DNA from: an uncultured Opitutales bacterium
GTDB taxonomy: Bacteria > Verrucomicrobiota > Verrucomicrobiia > Opitutales > Seribacteraceae
Assembly: GCA_943789375.1 (NCBI GenBank)
Contig: CALSTX010000001.1
Coordinates: 59,785 to 123,784 of the forward strand
DNA length: 64,000 nucleotides
Reading direction: 5' to 3'
Position numbers and translations under genes: made by a program
Notes under the pieces: generated by a model
The model's database searches: none
Told to the model about the DNA's origin: nothing
Seen by the model: the letters and a program-made list of their open reading frames with translations, nothing else
Shown: piece by piece, positions 18,553 to 28,326 of the stretch
Layout of the letters: every line of letters starts with the position of its first letter
Numbering within the stretch: position 1 is the first letter of the stretch

Positions 18553-21500
18553 TGCCCGATTTTTTCTAAATACCGCTCCATTGCTTCTTTAAATTCAGCG
18601 GGGATGGTCGGAATTACTGCACTCCCAGCCTCAGGCTTTCGAGCAGGTGAATGTACCTTCATGTTTTCGCCCTTACCTTGATCATGCCACTGACTTGCTT
18701 TGCCTCCTTGATTATTCCCCCCCCCCGTTTTTCCAACAGCTTGATTGCTGCCTTTACCTTTTTTTGACTTTAGTGACTTCGATTGCATCAATAAAAACTC
18801 CATCATGCTTAACTCTTGGCTGGCTTCACTTTTATCGTCATTTTGTTGGCCTTCGACGAGTAGGTTAATGATATCACTTACCAAGTCCTTTGCTATTACC
18901 TGCTGCCCTTGGGTCTTTTTACTGGTGTTTGCTTTGCGTAGTAAATTATAAGCTTGTGACATAGCGGTGTGGGCTTCGTCAATTAAGGGATTTAATGTTT
19001 CATTGGCCAAAGCAATTTGTGAATCCGTTAAATCAATTGCCAATTCATTTTGTGATTTACTTAATTTTTGGCTCCATGATTTATGATCCAAATTTAAAAT
19101 ATCCTGATTTACAAAGTTAGTCTTTTGAAGAATGTTTTTTTGTTTCCTTTTAATTTTTAAAAGTTCTACAACATCAGTTGCTATATCTTTTCCTGAAGAT
19201 GAACCCTCGCCTCCGCTTTGACTTGATTCTGCTATCTGATTTTCAAGGATCTTTGCCCATCTAGAAAATTGCTCTTGCCAAGTAAAAAGCTCATTTAATG
19301 CTTTTAGACTTTTATTATGACTAATTTTCTGGGTAATCAATTTCAATCCCGAATCTAGTCCTGAACCGTGCATGAGTAAGTTTACTTTTTGATAAGCGGT
19401 CACACCGGTTCTTTCATAATACCTACTGATTTCGTTATGAGTTTCCTTTGCCTCAAGCTGAACCTGCTCTTGAGTGGTTTGGAGTTCCTCTATAATTTCT
19501 GAATCCTGTTCTGATAGAAAACTTGCTGTCTGGCCAATGGTATGTGGCATAATAGAAAGCAGTCCGAGTGAAATACTTTTCTCTTTAAGCCCCAAATCAC
19601 TCAACCGCTGGGCGAGTGATTTGGCTTCGATTAAATCTATTTGATCTGATAGTCTTTTCAGGAGATTTTTAAGTCTTAATAATGCATCTTCTTGGTTGCG
19701 GACGGACACCGACAGATGACTGTCTGTGTCTGCCCTAGCGGACTTGCTTGCCTCTGCCAATCGTTTCTTCGAAGAAGCCATTGGTTCATTTGCGATTCCA
19801 TTCATTTCAATTACTGAATCAGTAAAATCCTGCAAAGTGGAAGCGTTAAATACTGGATTTTCTGTGGCGTATTTTAAAAGAGTAAAACCAGTTTCAACGG
19901 ATGACAAAAGGTTCTGACCAACTGTGTCCTGTTTTTCAGTAAGTGCAGAAATGGTGTTGGTGTCAAAGGATGTTAGTAGAGGGTTTTTAGAATTAGCCAG
20001 TTCAGACTTTATTTGAATAGTTCTACTTTGAAGACTTTCCTGTTCTCTTGATATTTCTGCCACTTTTGAGAGTAATTCTTCCATTTTTCGGGTAATGAAA
20101 TCCGCGTGCTCTTGGGCCCCTATGACCTCTAGTTTTGGAGAGGAAAATTTGGTTGCGTTCCGATCTGGAAAGCGATCGTTTACTGTTATGGTAAGAGAAA
20201 CTTGATCTTTGGTTTGTAAGTCAAAAAAAGAAGGGTTAAAGGGATACGATATATTTATTTCAGTTTTATTACCTTCCTTGAAATTTTGAGAGATCAAAGA
20301 ATGTTTGATGATGGCTTGGTCAGGTCTGAAAACCTCGAGAGTGAGTGCGAAAGAAGAGATACCAAAATCATCCTTAGCCATAATTTGAAAACTCCTGGAT
20401 TCAAATTCCAAAATGGGGGAGAAGTCATTTACTTGGTCAAATTCCGAAGTCGGAGGTTGATCCTCAAATACTTTCATATCAATAAGATACTTTCTTGCCT
20501 GAGAAAACATGCTTCGATCTTCAAAATATACCTGTACTTCTTGATTCTTGTCCAGAAGCGATGGTTTGAAAATAAAGTCATTATTTTGAGGTGACTGATA
20601 AGCAAGCCACTCATTACTTTTTAGTGAAATAGCAGATAACTCTTTATTAGCTCTTCCCTGAACAGAAATTTTACTTCCACTTAAAAAATATAAATTTTCG
20701 CTCAGTAGGTTTATCCTAGACTCAGGATAAGTGAGATAATTTGGCCAATTAATAACGGCTTCAAGAATTGATAAGGATGGGCGATGACTGGGAGAAATAT
20801 AAATAGGCTGGTGGAAATCCCCGCAGCTAAGCTGAAAAGTAGAATGGTGTTGTAGGGGTGGAATGGTAAATTCAAAAAAAAGCCCATTGGCTCGAGAAAT
20901 CTCTTTGAAGTTTAAATTTTGTTCTGACTGTAAAGTTGCTGATGGTGGAAAAATTCTAGATTTTCGAGAAAAAGGAACACGTAGGATCACTGATTCATTT
21001 TTGGGAATGGCTATTTCAGAATTTGTAACAAGTAGATTTGTAAGACTTATTCTTTCTGTTTGATTCCATGGAGTGATCCATCTCTCAAGCGAGTTTTTTA
21101 ATAATTCAGGGAATCCTCCTGCCACCAAGATCGAGAAGGAAGTAAGTAATGCCAGGGTTAAGTACGCTCTTAGGTTATGTTGCAAAGGAAAAGCGGTTCC
21201 GATATTTACGGATGAAATTTCTTTTTCAAATTTAGCCTGTTCAGCATGAAAGAGCACTGCTGCTGTTTTCTGATTTTGGAAAACCTCTTTATTTAATGCT
21301 ATTTCTACGATACCTAAAAGTTTTTCACCTTGGGTAGGGTAAACCTTCCTGACTTTTTTTGATAACCAAACCCAAGATTTTTGAGCAGTGGTAAGAAAGA
21401 GATAATACTTGAAACTGAGATAGGAAATTCCTGAAAGAGAAATCACTAAAATGACTCCCCGTACAACTTGAGGGGTATCAGTAAATCGATCAGAAAAGAA

Positions 21501-21635
21501 AGTGGTGAGCCATGATAGTAAAATCCACGAGATTATATATGCAAAGAATTGAGTGGTTTTTCTGAGGGTCGCAACCTTAGCAAGTTTACTAAGGAAAAAT
21601 TTAATGGGGTAGGTAAGTGCGAAATCTGACATCAA
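18549..21635 (-). CDS. Large coiled-coil membrane protein (DUF4175-like)
   Basis: A 1028-residue protein. Hydrophobic helices lie near residues 30-50, 58-80 and 155-175. A beta-rich extracytoplasmic region follows (about 190-480, Ig-like strands such as 'VILRVPFSRKSRIFPPSATLQS'). Then comes a long helical, coiled-coil portion (about 490-960, rich in Q/E/L/S). The C-terminus is glycine/lysine-rich and disordered ('GKGSNQAVGKTGGGNNQGGKASQW'), ending with 'IPAEFKEAMERYLEKIG'. The layout resembles DUF4175 proteins that accompany MoxR/VWA operons in Planctomycetota and Verrucomicrobiota. The role is unknown; a scaffold for the neighbouring VWA proteins is plausible. It overlaps the toroid gene by 4 bp. 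Confidence 0.72.
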   Translation of the reverse strand: MMSDFALTYPIKFFLSKLAKVATLRKTTQFFAYIISWILLSWLTTFFSDRFTDTPQVVRGVILVISLSGISYLSFKYYLFLTTAQKSWVWLSKKVRKVYPTQGEKLLGIVEIALNKEVFQNQKTAAVLFHAEQAKFEKEISSVNIGTAFPLQHNLRAYLTLALLTSFSILVAGGFPELLKNSLERWITPWNQTERISLTNLLVTNSEIAIPKNESVILRVPFSRKSRIFPPSATLQSEQNLNFKEISRANGLFFEFTIPPLQHHSTFQLSCGDFHQPIYISPSHRPSLSILEAVINWPNYLTYPESRINLLSENLYFLSGSKISVQGRANKELSAISLKSNEWLAYQSPQNNDFIFKPSLLDKNQEVQVYFEDRSMFSQARKYLIDMKVFEDQPPTSEFDQVNDFSPILEFESRSFQIMAKDDFGISSFALTLEVFRPDQAIIKHSLISQNFKEGNKTEINISYPFNPSFFDLQTKDQVSLTITVNDRFPDRNATKFSSPKLEVIGAQEHADFITRKMEELLSKVAEISREQESLQSRTIQIKSELANSKNPLLTSFDTNTISALTEKQDTVGQNLLSSVETGFTLLKYATENPVFNASTLQDFTDSVIEMNGIANEPMASSKKRLAEASKSARADTDSHLSVSVRNQEDALLRLKNLLKRLSDQIDLIEAKSLAQRLSDLGLKEKSISLGLLSIMPHTIGQTASFLSEQDSEIIEELQTTQEQVQLEAKETHNEISRYYERTGVTAYQKVNLLMHGSGLDSGLKLITQKISHNKSLKALNELFTWQEQFSRWAKILENQIAESSQSGGEGSSSGKDIATDVVELLKIKRKQKNILQKTNFVNQDILNLDHKSWSQKLSKSQNELAIDLTDSQIALANETLNPLIDEAHTAMSQAYNLLRKANTSKKTQGQQVIAKDLVSDIINLLVEGQQNDDKSEASQELSMMEFLLMQSKSLKSKKGKGSNQAVGKTGGGNNQGGKASQWHDQGKGENMKVHSPARKPEAGSAVIPTIPAEFKEAMERYLEKIGQ

Positions 21636-21677
21636 AAATTATAGGTATAGCATGTTACTATGTAGAGGTTTTCGATA

Positions 21678-23864
21678 TCAAACCAACCCCAGTAACTTCC
21701 TTCCTGTCCAATAAATTACGAGTAAGACGAAAAGAAACCCGCCCCAAAGTAGGTTGGTGCGGAGACGATGGATTTTAAAGCTCTGTTTTGGAGAAATAGC
21801 GGTTTTAAGCTTTGGTAATAATCTTTGCCAGTTTTCATAGAATTCTGACGATCCTCCTGTTACTTCAGACAGTGCCGAGAGTGGTTGGGAAATAACCGGC
21901 CTTCCTTGTTTTTCGGTCGTATCTGAACTCACAGCTAAAGTGGTCGTTAATTTTTTTTGGTCTACGCTTTCGGAGACAGTTATCGTAAGGTTTCCAGGTT
22001 CTCTTGCAAGTACACTCCCAGTATAGATACCTTTACCTTCTTGCACTGGTGTAAGTTGAAGGGTTTCACTTACGCCACCCTGATGAATAATTTTTGCGTT
22101 AATATGGCTTGATTCTAGAGGAAACCCTGCTTGATCCATGGCAATGCAATGCAAGAGAACCTGATCGCCAATGCTCGGTTTTTCTGGGTGAGTGATCAGT
22201 CGAATGCCTTCATTGCTTGCCTGATTTCTTCCGCGTGCCATCCACCTTACAACCTGGCTCCAAAATCGATAGTGATATTTGTCTTCGACTCCTCTCCTCC
22301 ATCTCCAGGCTGAGTCTGTGCCTAGAAATAACGCTTTGCCTGCCTGATGATGCCGGACAACGAGGAGAGGCATTTTTCCCCAATCTGATGAATAATTAGA
22401 GTGGGTGGCAAGAACTTCAGATCCGGGTTTACTTTTCCTTACTATTGCAGACCAGAAAAACCCAGGGAGGTTTCCCCAAAATTTTCTGTCTGATTCACCC
22501 GCACTCTTCAGGTTCGTTAACCAATGCTGCATACCTCGATCGGTAAGTTCCAAGTTTGCTGGATTTATGGTGCCCAGACCTACTGGTTTTTGTTTGTCAA
22601 AATAAACAGGTAATAAATCACCAATGGACGATTCATCAAAACTTAATTGTTTTCCCTTCCTTCCTGGAATGAAAACAATTCCTCCCGCATGATTTTTCAC
22701 AAGCTCCTGTAGTAGATCGGCATTTTTCTGGGTTATTTCTTTTGGACCTATTCCAATATCTCCAAGGAAAACGACATCAAAAGAAGTCATTTCTTTTAGA
22801 TTACGGGGAAATTGGTTCAAATATTCATTACCTTGTGCGGGCGCAAGATTAGGACGAAAAAGTAAGGATTTCACCTCAACACCTGGATCTCGCTGTAGGG
22901 CATTTTTTAAAAAGCGATATTCCCATCTTGGGGTGGAGTCGATGAGTAGAACTTGGATAATTTTTTCTTCAACGCGAAGGTCGAATTCCCGGGTATTATT
23001 ATTTTGGAAATTTTCGCCGCTTGTGGGGTTGAGTTTTAAGGTCATCTTGTACTTGCCGGTTTTGGGAGGCAGCCAACTAATGTTTCCTGATTGAGAGGAA
23101 CTAGGGCTCAAGCGAATGGCAGACGATTCCACAAGATCGTTGTTGGCATACAGGGATAGAGTAGAACTTTGAGGGGTTTTAAATGTATTTTGCACCCGCC
23201 AGTTGACCACAACTTTTTCTTCTTTGAGGGTAAAGGCTGGAGCCCAGATATGTTCAAGGTCTAAGTCAGGCAGGGTTTGCTGACTTCCGGTAAAGATGCT
23301 GAAAAGAGATATATTTCGCTCACTCAGTTTAGGGGCACCTCGAATTACAGGTAGACCGAGATTGGAATCCCCATCGGTTAGCAAGAGAATCCCGTGTAGA
23401 TTGGGGAACTTATCGATCGTGCTCGAAATACAGTCGTGAATGTCAGTTCTTGTGTCCCCATAATGGGAAGAAAATAGCTGAATATAGACGGAAGCATTTT
23501 TTTCCAATTCTTTAAAGTTTGGTGATTGAATTAATGCCTCAGCCCATTCTATTCGAGTTTTAATGGTCGAATTGATCTCAAACATATCGACCGTGTCCAT
23601 GCTTTTGGACTGATCTATAAGAACAGCTAACTGGGGTTTACTTTCACTCTTTAAAATTTCGGTTTTTTCTGGATCCAGTAAGGTGAGGCAAAATAAGCAA
23701 AGGATTAAAAGGCGGAATGTTTCCAAAAGACCGCAAGACATTTTTCTCTTTGATCGTATCCAAGTTTTCCAAGAAAAGAAAATAGTCAAGGTAAGGATGG
23801 AAATGACAAGAATTCCATTTGCAAGCCCGAGATGTATACCCCAATTTTGCCAGCTCAAATCCAT
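21678..23864 (-). CDS. Membrane-anchored VWA / glutamine amidotransferase-like protein
   Basis: A 728-residue protein with transmembrane helices at the N-terminus (two within the first 65 residues) and one at the C-terminus ('LLWGGFLFVLLVIYWTG'). A VWA-like domain follows with the MIDAS-type 'LAVLIDQSKSMD' near residue 80 and 'LHGILLLTDGDSNLG'. An Ig-like region comes next. Near 300-430 there is a class-I-glutamine-amidotransferase-like fold ('IQVLLIDSTPRWEYRFLKNAL', 'FDVVFLGDIG', 'GGIVFIPGRKGKQL'), seen in many BatA-associated proteins, without an obvious catalytic Cys. It lies 3 bp from the preceding batA-like gene. Confidence 0.82.
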   Translation of the reverse strand: MDLSWQNWGIHLGLANGILVISILTLTIFFSWKTWIRSKRKMSCGLLETFRLLILCLFCLTLLDPEKTEILKSESKPQLAVLIDQSKSMDTVDMFEINSTIKTRIEWAEALIQSPNFKELEKNASVYIQLFSSHYGDTRTDIHDCISSTIDKFPNLHGILLLTDGDSNLGLPVIRGAPKLSERNISLFSIFTGSQQTLPDLDLEHIWAPAFTLKEEKVVVNWRVQNTFKTPQSSTLSLYANNDLVESSAIRLSPSSSQSGNISWLPPKTGKYKMTLKLNPTSGENFQNNNTREFDLRVEEKIIQVLLIDSTPRWEYRFLKNALQRDPGVEVKSLLFRPNLAPAQGNEYLNQFPRNLKEMTSFDVVFLGDIGIGPKEITQKNADLLQELVKNHAGGIVFIPGRKGKQLSFDESSIGDLLPVYFDKQKPVGLGTINPANLELTDRGMQHWLTNLKSAGESDRKFWGNLPGFFWSAIVRKSKPGSEVLATHSNYSSDWGKMPLLVVRHHQAGKALFLGTDSAWRWRRGVEDKYHYRFWSQVVRWMARGRNQASNEGIRLITHPEKPSIGDQVLLHCIAMDQAGFPLESSHINAKIIHQGGVSETLQLTPVQEGKGIYTGSVLAREPGNLTITVSESVDQKKLTTTLAVSSDTTEKQGRPVISQPLSALSEVTGGSSEFYENWQRLLPKLKTAISPKQSFKIHRLRTNLLWGGFLFVLLVIYWTGRKLLGLV

Positions 23865-23867
23865 GAT

Positions 23868-25814
23868 CTACCGAATTGAATTTAATTTAGGAGGCAAGGA
23901 AAAGAATGACTCACATAGTAGTAATCCGACGGCAAACAGGAGTAATGCTTTCCATATTTCTTCATCCTTTTCAACCTCCACACTTGAAGTTTGGCTTTGC
24001 CATCCCAATTCACCTAAGGAGGAGAATCGCATGATCTCTTCTTTGGATACAAGCTCCGTATCATTTTCTTTAGCAGGTCGATTGTAGGCTGAGAATACAT
24101 TGTCCACTTGGTATACTCCTGCATTTGTAAGGGGTGAATCCTGACGATTCCCAGTGACAGCACGAGCTGTGATTAAATTTACATCTTCTACGTTTCCGCA
24201 AACCTCAAAAAAGTTTTGGTTCTTTACCACACTGGATTGATAAATTCTTTGAATAATTGGTACCAAAAGAAATCCGTCTTCTAGGTTTGACCATTGGGCA
24301 ATTGGAAGAGTGGAAAAATAATAATGTAAGCCTTGACCTATCTTCTCTCTCGTCACAAAGGGTTTACCATCATCATAAAAAGCAAGGGCTTCTCCATTGC
24401 TAGGAATAGCTCTTTTCCATGCTTGTAAAAAGGAAAAGGGCAGGGGCTGACCTTTTGATGTATTTGCCAGAATTCCTTTTTCTTGATTCCATTGATTAAC
24501 TTGAAAGAAATCTCCTTCTTTCATTGTTTCGTAGGCGAGCCAATTCTTAGAGCTGTTGCTTGAATGAATGGACGCTGCATCAGGGAATGAGATGATTGTT
24601 CCTCCACTTTCTAAAAATGGTACTAGGTATGGCGAATCTATGGTGGTGTTTGTACCTTGTAATATCAGGAACTTTACTTCTGAAAGGCTTTGCCCATTGA
24701 TGGCTTTGGGTTCGATCTTAGAAAGTATTAAATTGGTTTCAACTTGAGCAGCGGCTACTAATATTTTTTCTACTCTTTTGTCTTCTATACAAAGAAGTAT
24801 CTTGTTTGTTTCTTTCATGGCAGTTGTCAGGAATATATCGTTGTCTCCTTGGCAGGAATCCTCAGGGAGTTTTAGAAGAACCCATTCCGGTTTACTGTTT
24901 TTTGAAAGAGCAATTTTTGGACTGACTAAATGTTTGGAACCACTGAGATGTAAGTCACATACCCGGCTATTTTGATCTGTCTTAATTTCAAGGGTAATCT
25001 TTTCTGGAGAGTTGCTTGAACTTTCGATTAAAAGATGAGGTTGAATGAAGTTTTCACTGTAGGTAATTTTTTCTATGCAAATGGATCGATTTAAAAAAGT
25101 GGATGATTTTGAAGGGAAAAGTTTCAATTCCCATTGTCTGTCTTTTTGACTCAGGTATTCCCTTACCTTTTGTAGACTTGCAGAGTTAGCAGACAAATCC
25201 CAACTGCTTTTCTGCATGTCAGAGTATACTTGGATTTGAGCTTTTTGTACGGATTCTCTGGCAAGCCATTCCATGGCTCGCTTGACAGATTTTGGGAGGT
25301 TGGCAGCTGTATCCGTGGGACCAAATATTTCGTCAAGCAATGCTGTGTTTTGTGCCATGGATTCGTTCACAATCAGGGGCTCACTTCCTAGAGTATCAAA
25401 AATAATAATTTTATTCACCCTCTGATTCATCAGCTCAGAAAGAATTTGTTTCTGTGCAGTTTCTTGAAGGCTGAGGGAAGAGTTTGCGGACATTCTTTTC
25501 ATACTGGTTGACCTATCGAGAATACATACAAGTGTACTTGGTTTATATTCTGAAAATGAGAACCAACTGGCTCCTTGTTCAATAAGTGGCCTAGCTAACA
25601 CGAATGTGAGTGCTAGTAATATTAAGACTCTCAAAAGCAGGGGAACCCAATGTCTTAGCTTCGAAAATCTGGAAGACTTTTTTCTGGCTTTTAGAAGAAA
25701 TTGCATGGCCGCCCACGATTGTTTTTTGTGTCGCAGGAGGTTGAGAAGATGTATGATAATCGGTGCCAAAATAAGGCATAGTCCAAATAATGCAATTGGT
25801 TGAAGAAAACTCAC
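23868..25814 (-). CDS. BatA-domain VWA membrane protein
   Basis: A 648-residue protein that starts with the BatA (aerotolerance regulator N-terminal) signature: 'MSFLQPIALFGLCLILAPIIIHLLN', then 'KKQSWAAMQFLLKA', a basic segment and a second membrane helix ('LLLRVLILLALTFVLARPL'). A VWA domain carries DRSTSMK (DxSxS MIDAS motif) near residue 98. The remainder is a long periplasmic region with a GATase-like segment ('VKFLILQGTNTTIDSPYLVPFLESGGTIISFPD') and a C-terminal helix ('ALLLFAVGLLLCESFF'). Cytosolic MoxR and DUF58 partners precede it by 2-3 bp spacings. Confidence 0.87.
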   Translation of the reverse strand: MSFLQPIALFGLCLILAPIIIHLLNLLRHKKQSWAAMQFLLKARKKSSRFSKLRHWVPLLLRVLILLALTFVLARPLIEQGASWFSFSEYKPSTLVCILDRSTSMKRMSANSSLSLQETAQKQILSELMNQRVNKIIIFDTLGSEPLIVNESMAQNTALLDEIFGPTDTAANLPKSVKRAMEWLARESVQKAQIQVYSDMQKSSWDLSANSASLQKVREYLSQKDRQWELKLFPSKSSTFLNRSICIEKITYSENFIQPHLLIESSSNSPEKITLEIKTDQNSRVCDLHLSGSKHLVSPKIALSKNSKPEWVLLKLPEDSCQGDNDIFLTTAMKETNKILLCIEDKRVEKILVAAAQVETNLILSKIEPKAINGQSLSEVKFLILQGTNTTIDSPYLVPFLESGGTIISFPDAASIHSSNSSKNWLAYETMKEGDFFQVNQWNQEKGILANTSKGQPLPFSFLQAWKRAIPSNGEALAFYDDGKPFVTREKIGQGLHYYFSTLPIAQWSNLEDGFLLVPIIQRIYQSSVVKNQNFFEVCGNVEDVNLITARAVTGNRQDSPLTNAGVYQVDNVFSAYNRPAKENDTELVSKEEIMRFSSLGELGWQSQTSSVEVEKDEEIWKALLLFAVGLLLCESFFSLPPKLNSIR

Positions 25815-25816
25815 TT

Positions 25817-26719
25817 TTATCTACTGAAATTTGGGTCAGTCGCGAATGTTTTAAGTCCATCTGAAATACTCATGTGAGTGGTTATCTTGTGATAGGAACT
25901 TTGAGTTTCTACGCATCCTTGCTGGATCGAGGAGATATGGATCTTTAACGCATCTAAGTATTCATCTCGTACGGACTGTGGATCACTTACGAGAGAATTT
26001 CCATTTTCGAGATCAACAAATCGAGTTGGACGATTAAAATTAAAATTTTCCTCTTGTTGGTCTAGTAAGTGAAAAAGTACGAGTTGATGCTTACGATTTT
26101 TGCAGTGATGAATCGCCTGCTTGATTGCATCAGCATCGTCAAAGAAATCAGAGATGATGATGATAAGAGACCTCATTGTGCTCGATTCCGCCAACTGATG
26201 GATGCTGGAGGAAATGTTCTGGTTCCCCCCTGTGGTTGCTTGCAGTAACGCTTGTAAAATCGCATTTAACTGGGCTGGGTTTCTTTTGGCACTACTCGTT
26301 ATCGAAGAATTCACTTTAGATAAATCCATCCCGACCGCATCTCCTTGCTGGAGGAATAAATAAGATAGTGTAGCAACTATTTTTTTCCCGTACTCGAATT
26401 TTGAAATTTCATTACCAAAGTTCATCGAAGCACTGGAATCCAAAAGAAAATGGCAGCCTAAGTTTGTATCTGCTTCAAATTCTTTCAAGTAGAAGCGTTC
26501 CGTTCTTCCAAGAACTCGCCAGTCAAGTCTTTTGAGGTCATCTCCGGGGGAGTATTCTCGGTACTCTGCAAACTCTACACTCGAGCCCTTGTGGCTACTT
26601 CTATGGTAACCGCTGATGGTTCCTTTCATAGCCTGTGCACTTACCTGCGGGTCTCCAACCAATTTAGCGATGGCTGCCTGGTCGATGTAATCTACGGGTT
26701 TCCGCGTGGTTGGCTTCAT
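25817..26719 (-). CDS. DUF58 family protein (VWA-like, MoxR partner)
   Basis: A 300-residue cytosolic protein typical of the DUF58 partners of MoxR ATPases. The signature 'SVEFAEYREYSPGDDLKRLDWRVLGRTERFYLKEFE' lies near residues 48-84. It is followed by a VWA-like fold with 'HFLLDSSASMNFG' (DxSxS) near 92-104 and 'SLIIIISDFFDD' near 180. No transmembrane segment is seen. It lies 3 bp after moxR and 2 bp before the batA-like gene, so co-translation is likely. Biochemically, MoxR with VWA proteins acts as a chaperone-like or metal-insertion module in characterised cases; the target here is unknown. Confidence 0.9.
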   Translation of the reverse strand: MKPTTRKPVDYIDQAAIAKLVGDPQVSAQAMKGTISGYHRSSHKGSSVEFAEYREYSPGDDLKRLDWRVLGRTERFYLKEFEADTNLGCHFLLDSSASMNFGNEISKFEYGKKIVATLSYLFLQQGDAVGMDLSKVNSSITSSAKRNPAQLNAILQALLQATTGGNQNISSSIHQLAESSTMRSLIIIISDFFDDADAIKQAIHHCKNRKHQLVLFHLLDQQEENFNFNRPTRFVDLENGNSLVSDPQSVRDEYLDALKIHISSIQQGCVETQSSYHKITTHMSISDGLKTFATDPNFSR

Positions 26720-26722
26720 TGC

Positions 26723-27778
26723 CTAGTCGTTGGCTTTACTTACTTCTTTGATAAGTCTTTGAACTACTTGTGAACTTGTAATACCTTCTGACCGTGCATG
26801 GAAATTGGTTATAATCCGATGGTTTAAAACAGGTTCAGCTACAGATTCTAGGTCTTGTTCAGACACAATATAGTTTCCATTGATAATAGCTTGGGCTTTT
26901 GCACTTTTAATAAGAAACTGAATAGCTCGGGGGCCGGCTCCCCATTCAACTACTTCTTTTACCCAGTCTGGAGCATCCTTGGATTTTGGCCTTGTTTTTC
27001 TCACTAGATCCACAGCGAGCTCGTATACATGGTCTGGTACAGGGATTTTTTCAGTTAAATCTTGGTATTCAATTAATTTTTCTCCTGTTATCACCTCTTG
27101 CAATTTAGGGGTACCACCGACGGTAGTTTGCTTAGCTATGGATAGTTCCTGTTCTCTCTCTGGGTAATCCATTTTTATGATAAACATGAATCGATCAAGT
27201 TGTGCTTCGGGAAGTGGGTAGGTGCCTTCTTGTTCAATGGGGTTCTGGGTTGCTAAAACAAAAAAGGGTTTAGCGAGTTCATGATTTTTACCCGCTACGG
27301 TAACATGTTGCTCTTGCATTGCCTCTAATAAAGCAGATTGCGTTTTTGGAGGCGTCCGGTTGATTTCGTCTGCTAGGATAACATTGGCAAAAATTGGTCC
27401 TTTAATGAAGGTGAAGTCGCGACCTCCTCCAGTGTCTCTTTGTTGCAAGATTTCAGTCCCTGTGACATCAGAAGGCATAAGGTCTGGTGTGAATTGAATA
27501 CGACCGAAGGATAGAGAAGTGGTTTGAGCAAGAGAATTAACCAGCAAAGTCTTGGCTAGACCGGGTACCCCCATCAATAAACCATGACCTCTTGACAATA
27601 AACAAAGAAAAAGTTTCTCAATCGCATCCTCCTGGCCGACAATGGTCTTGCTTAACTCTTTTTTAATGTCACTGAAAATATTTTGTAACGATTGGATCTG
27701 ATCAACTTCGTTTTCATTGATTGAGGGCGAAGTTATGCTATCGGAGTTATAGTTCTGTTCTGAAGTATCTAAGGTCAT
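26723..27778 (-). CDS. MoxR family AAA+ ATPase
   Basis: A 351-residue AAA+ ATPase, the first gene of the minus-strand operon. The acidic N-terminal extension (about 30 residues) precedes 'IVGQEDAIEKLFLCLLSRGHGLLMGVPGLAKT', with Walker A GVPGLAKT. Walker B is 'VILADEINRTPPKTQSALLEAMQE', sensor 1 is 'FFVLATQNPIEQEGTYPLPEAQLDRFMF', and the MoxR lid follows ('EWGAGPRAIQFLIKSAKA', 'VLNHRIITNF'). MoxR proteins remodel partner proteins together with VWA-domain proteins. The 77-bp gap to the divergent DUF1737-like gene must carry its promoter. Confidence 0.93.
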   Translation of the reverse strand: MTLDTSEQNYNSDSITSPSINENEVDQIQSLQNIFSDIKKELSKTIVGQEDAIEKLFLCLLSRGHGLLMGVPGLAKTLLVNSLAQTTSLSFGRIQFTPDLMPSDVTGTEILQQRDTGGGRDFTFIKGPIFANVILADEINRTPPKTQSALLEAMQEQHVTVAGKNHELAKPFFVLATQNPIEQEGTYPLPEAQLDRFMFIIKMDYPEREQELSIAKQTTVGGTPKLQEVITGEKLIEYQDLTEKIPVPDHVYELAVDLVRKTRPKSKDAPDWVKEVVEWGAGPRAIQFLIKSAKAQAIINGNYIVSEQDLESVAEPVLNHRIITNFHARSEGITSSQVVQRLIKEVSKAND

Positions 27779-27855
27779 GAGTTCTTAATAAATAAACTAG
27801 TCGGAAAATCTTGCTAATTAAGCATAGGAATTCATAAAAGGATTATTCTTCCTTC

Positions 27856-28074
27856 ATGATCAGAGTACAGCGTAAATACAAGGTTTTAAAGCACAAGACC
27901 ACTAAAGAAATCGCGGAAGAGGTCAATCGCTTGATCCAGCATGAGTATAAGGACAAAGAAGGGTTCTTATTTCATTCTTCTGGAAGGTGGCAATGTTTAG
28001 GTGGTTTAGTTTATTGTGAGAAAGAAAGCACTTGGGTTCAGTCAATGGTGTTTATTCAGGAGGAAGATGTATGA
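27856..28074 (+). CDS. Small DUF1737-like protein
   Basis: A 72-residue basic protein: 'YKVLKHKTTKEIAEEVNRLIQHE' followed by 'WQCLGGLVY', matching the general plan of DUF1737 proteins (a strand, the 'E...VN.LI..GW...GG' helix, then strands). No signal peptide is present. It is divergent from moxR and followed 118 bp downstream by a strong rho-independent terminator. Function unknown. Confidence 0.6.
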   Translation: MIRVQRKYKVLKHKTTKEIAEEVNRLIQHEYKDKEGFLFHSSGRWQCLGGLVYCEKESTWVQSMVFIQEEDV

Positions 28075-28191
28075 GCTTTACATACTTACTTCCATAAATC
28101 GAAAGATTTGTTGAGTTTATTCTTGCGAAATACATTTGTTTATTTAAACAATATAACTTCTAGTATGAATTTTATTCGTACCAGAACATTC

Positions 28192-28228
28192 AAAGTCGGC
28201 GATTTGGGCAAAGTCGTCGACTTTTTTT
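28192..28228 (+). terminator. Strong rho-independent terminator
   Basis: Bases 28192-28205 pair with 28211-28224: a 14-bp uninterrupted stem with two G-U pairs and a five-base loop GGGCA, directly followed by a run of T ending at 28228. The orientation suits ending transcription from the DUF1737-like gene. The opposite strand has no T-run, so it is one-directional. Confidence 0.8.
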
Positions 28229-28326
28229 GTAGCTAGCGAAACACTACAAATTGACATTTTCTTAGAATATTAGAATAAATCTTTCTGTCTCGTTCCTTTC
28301 TTTCCAAATATAAAATCATTTTATTT

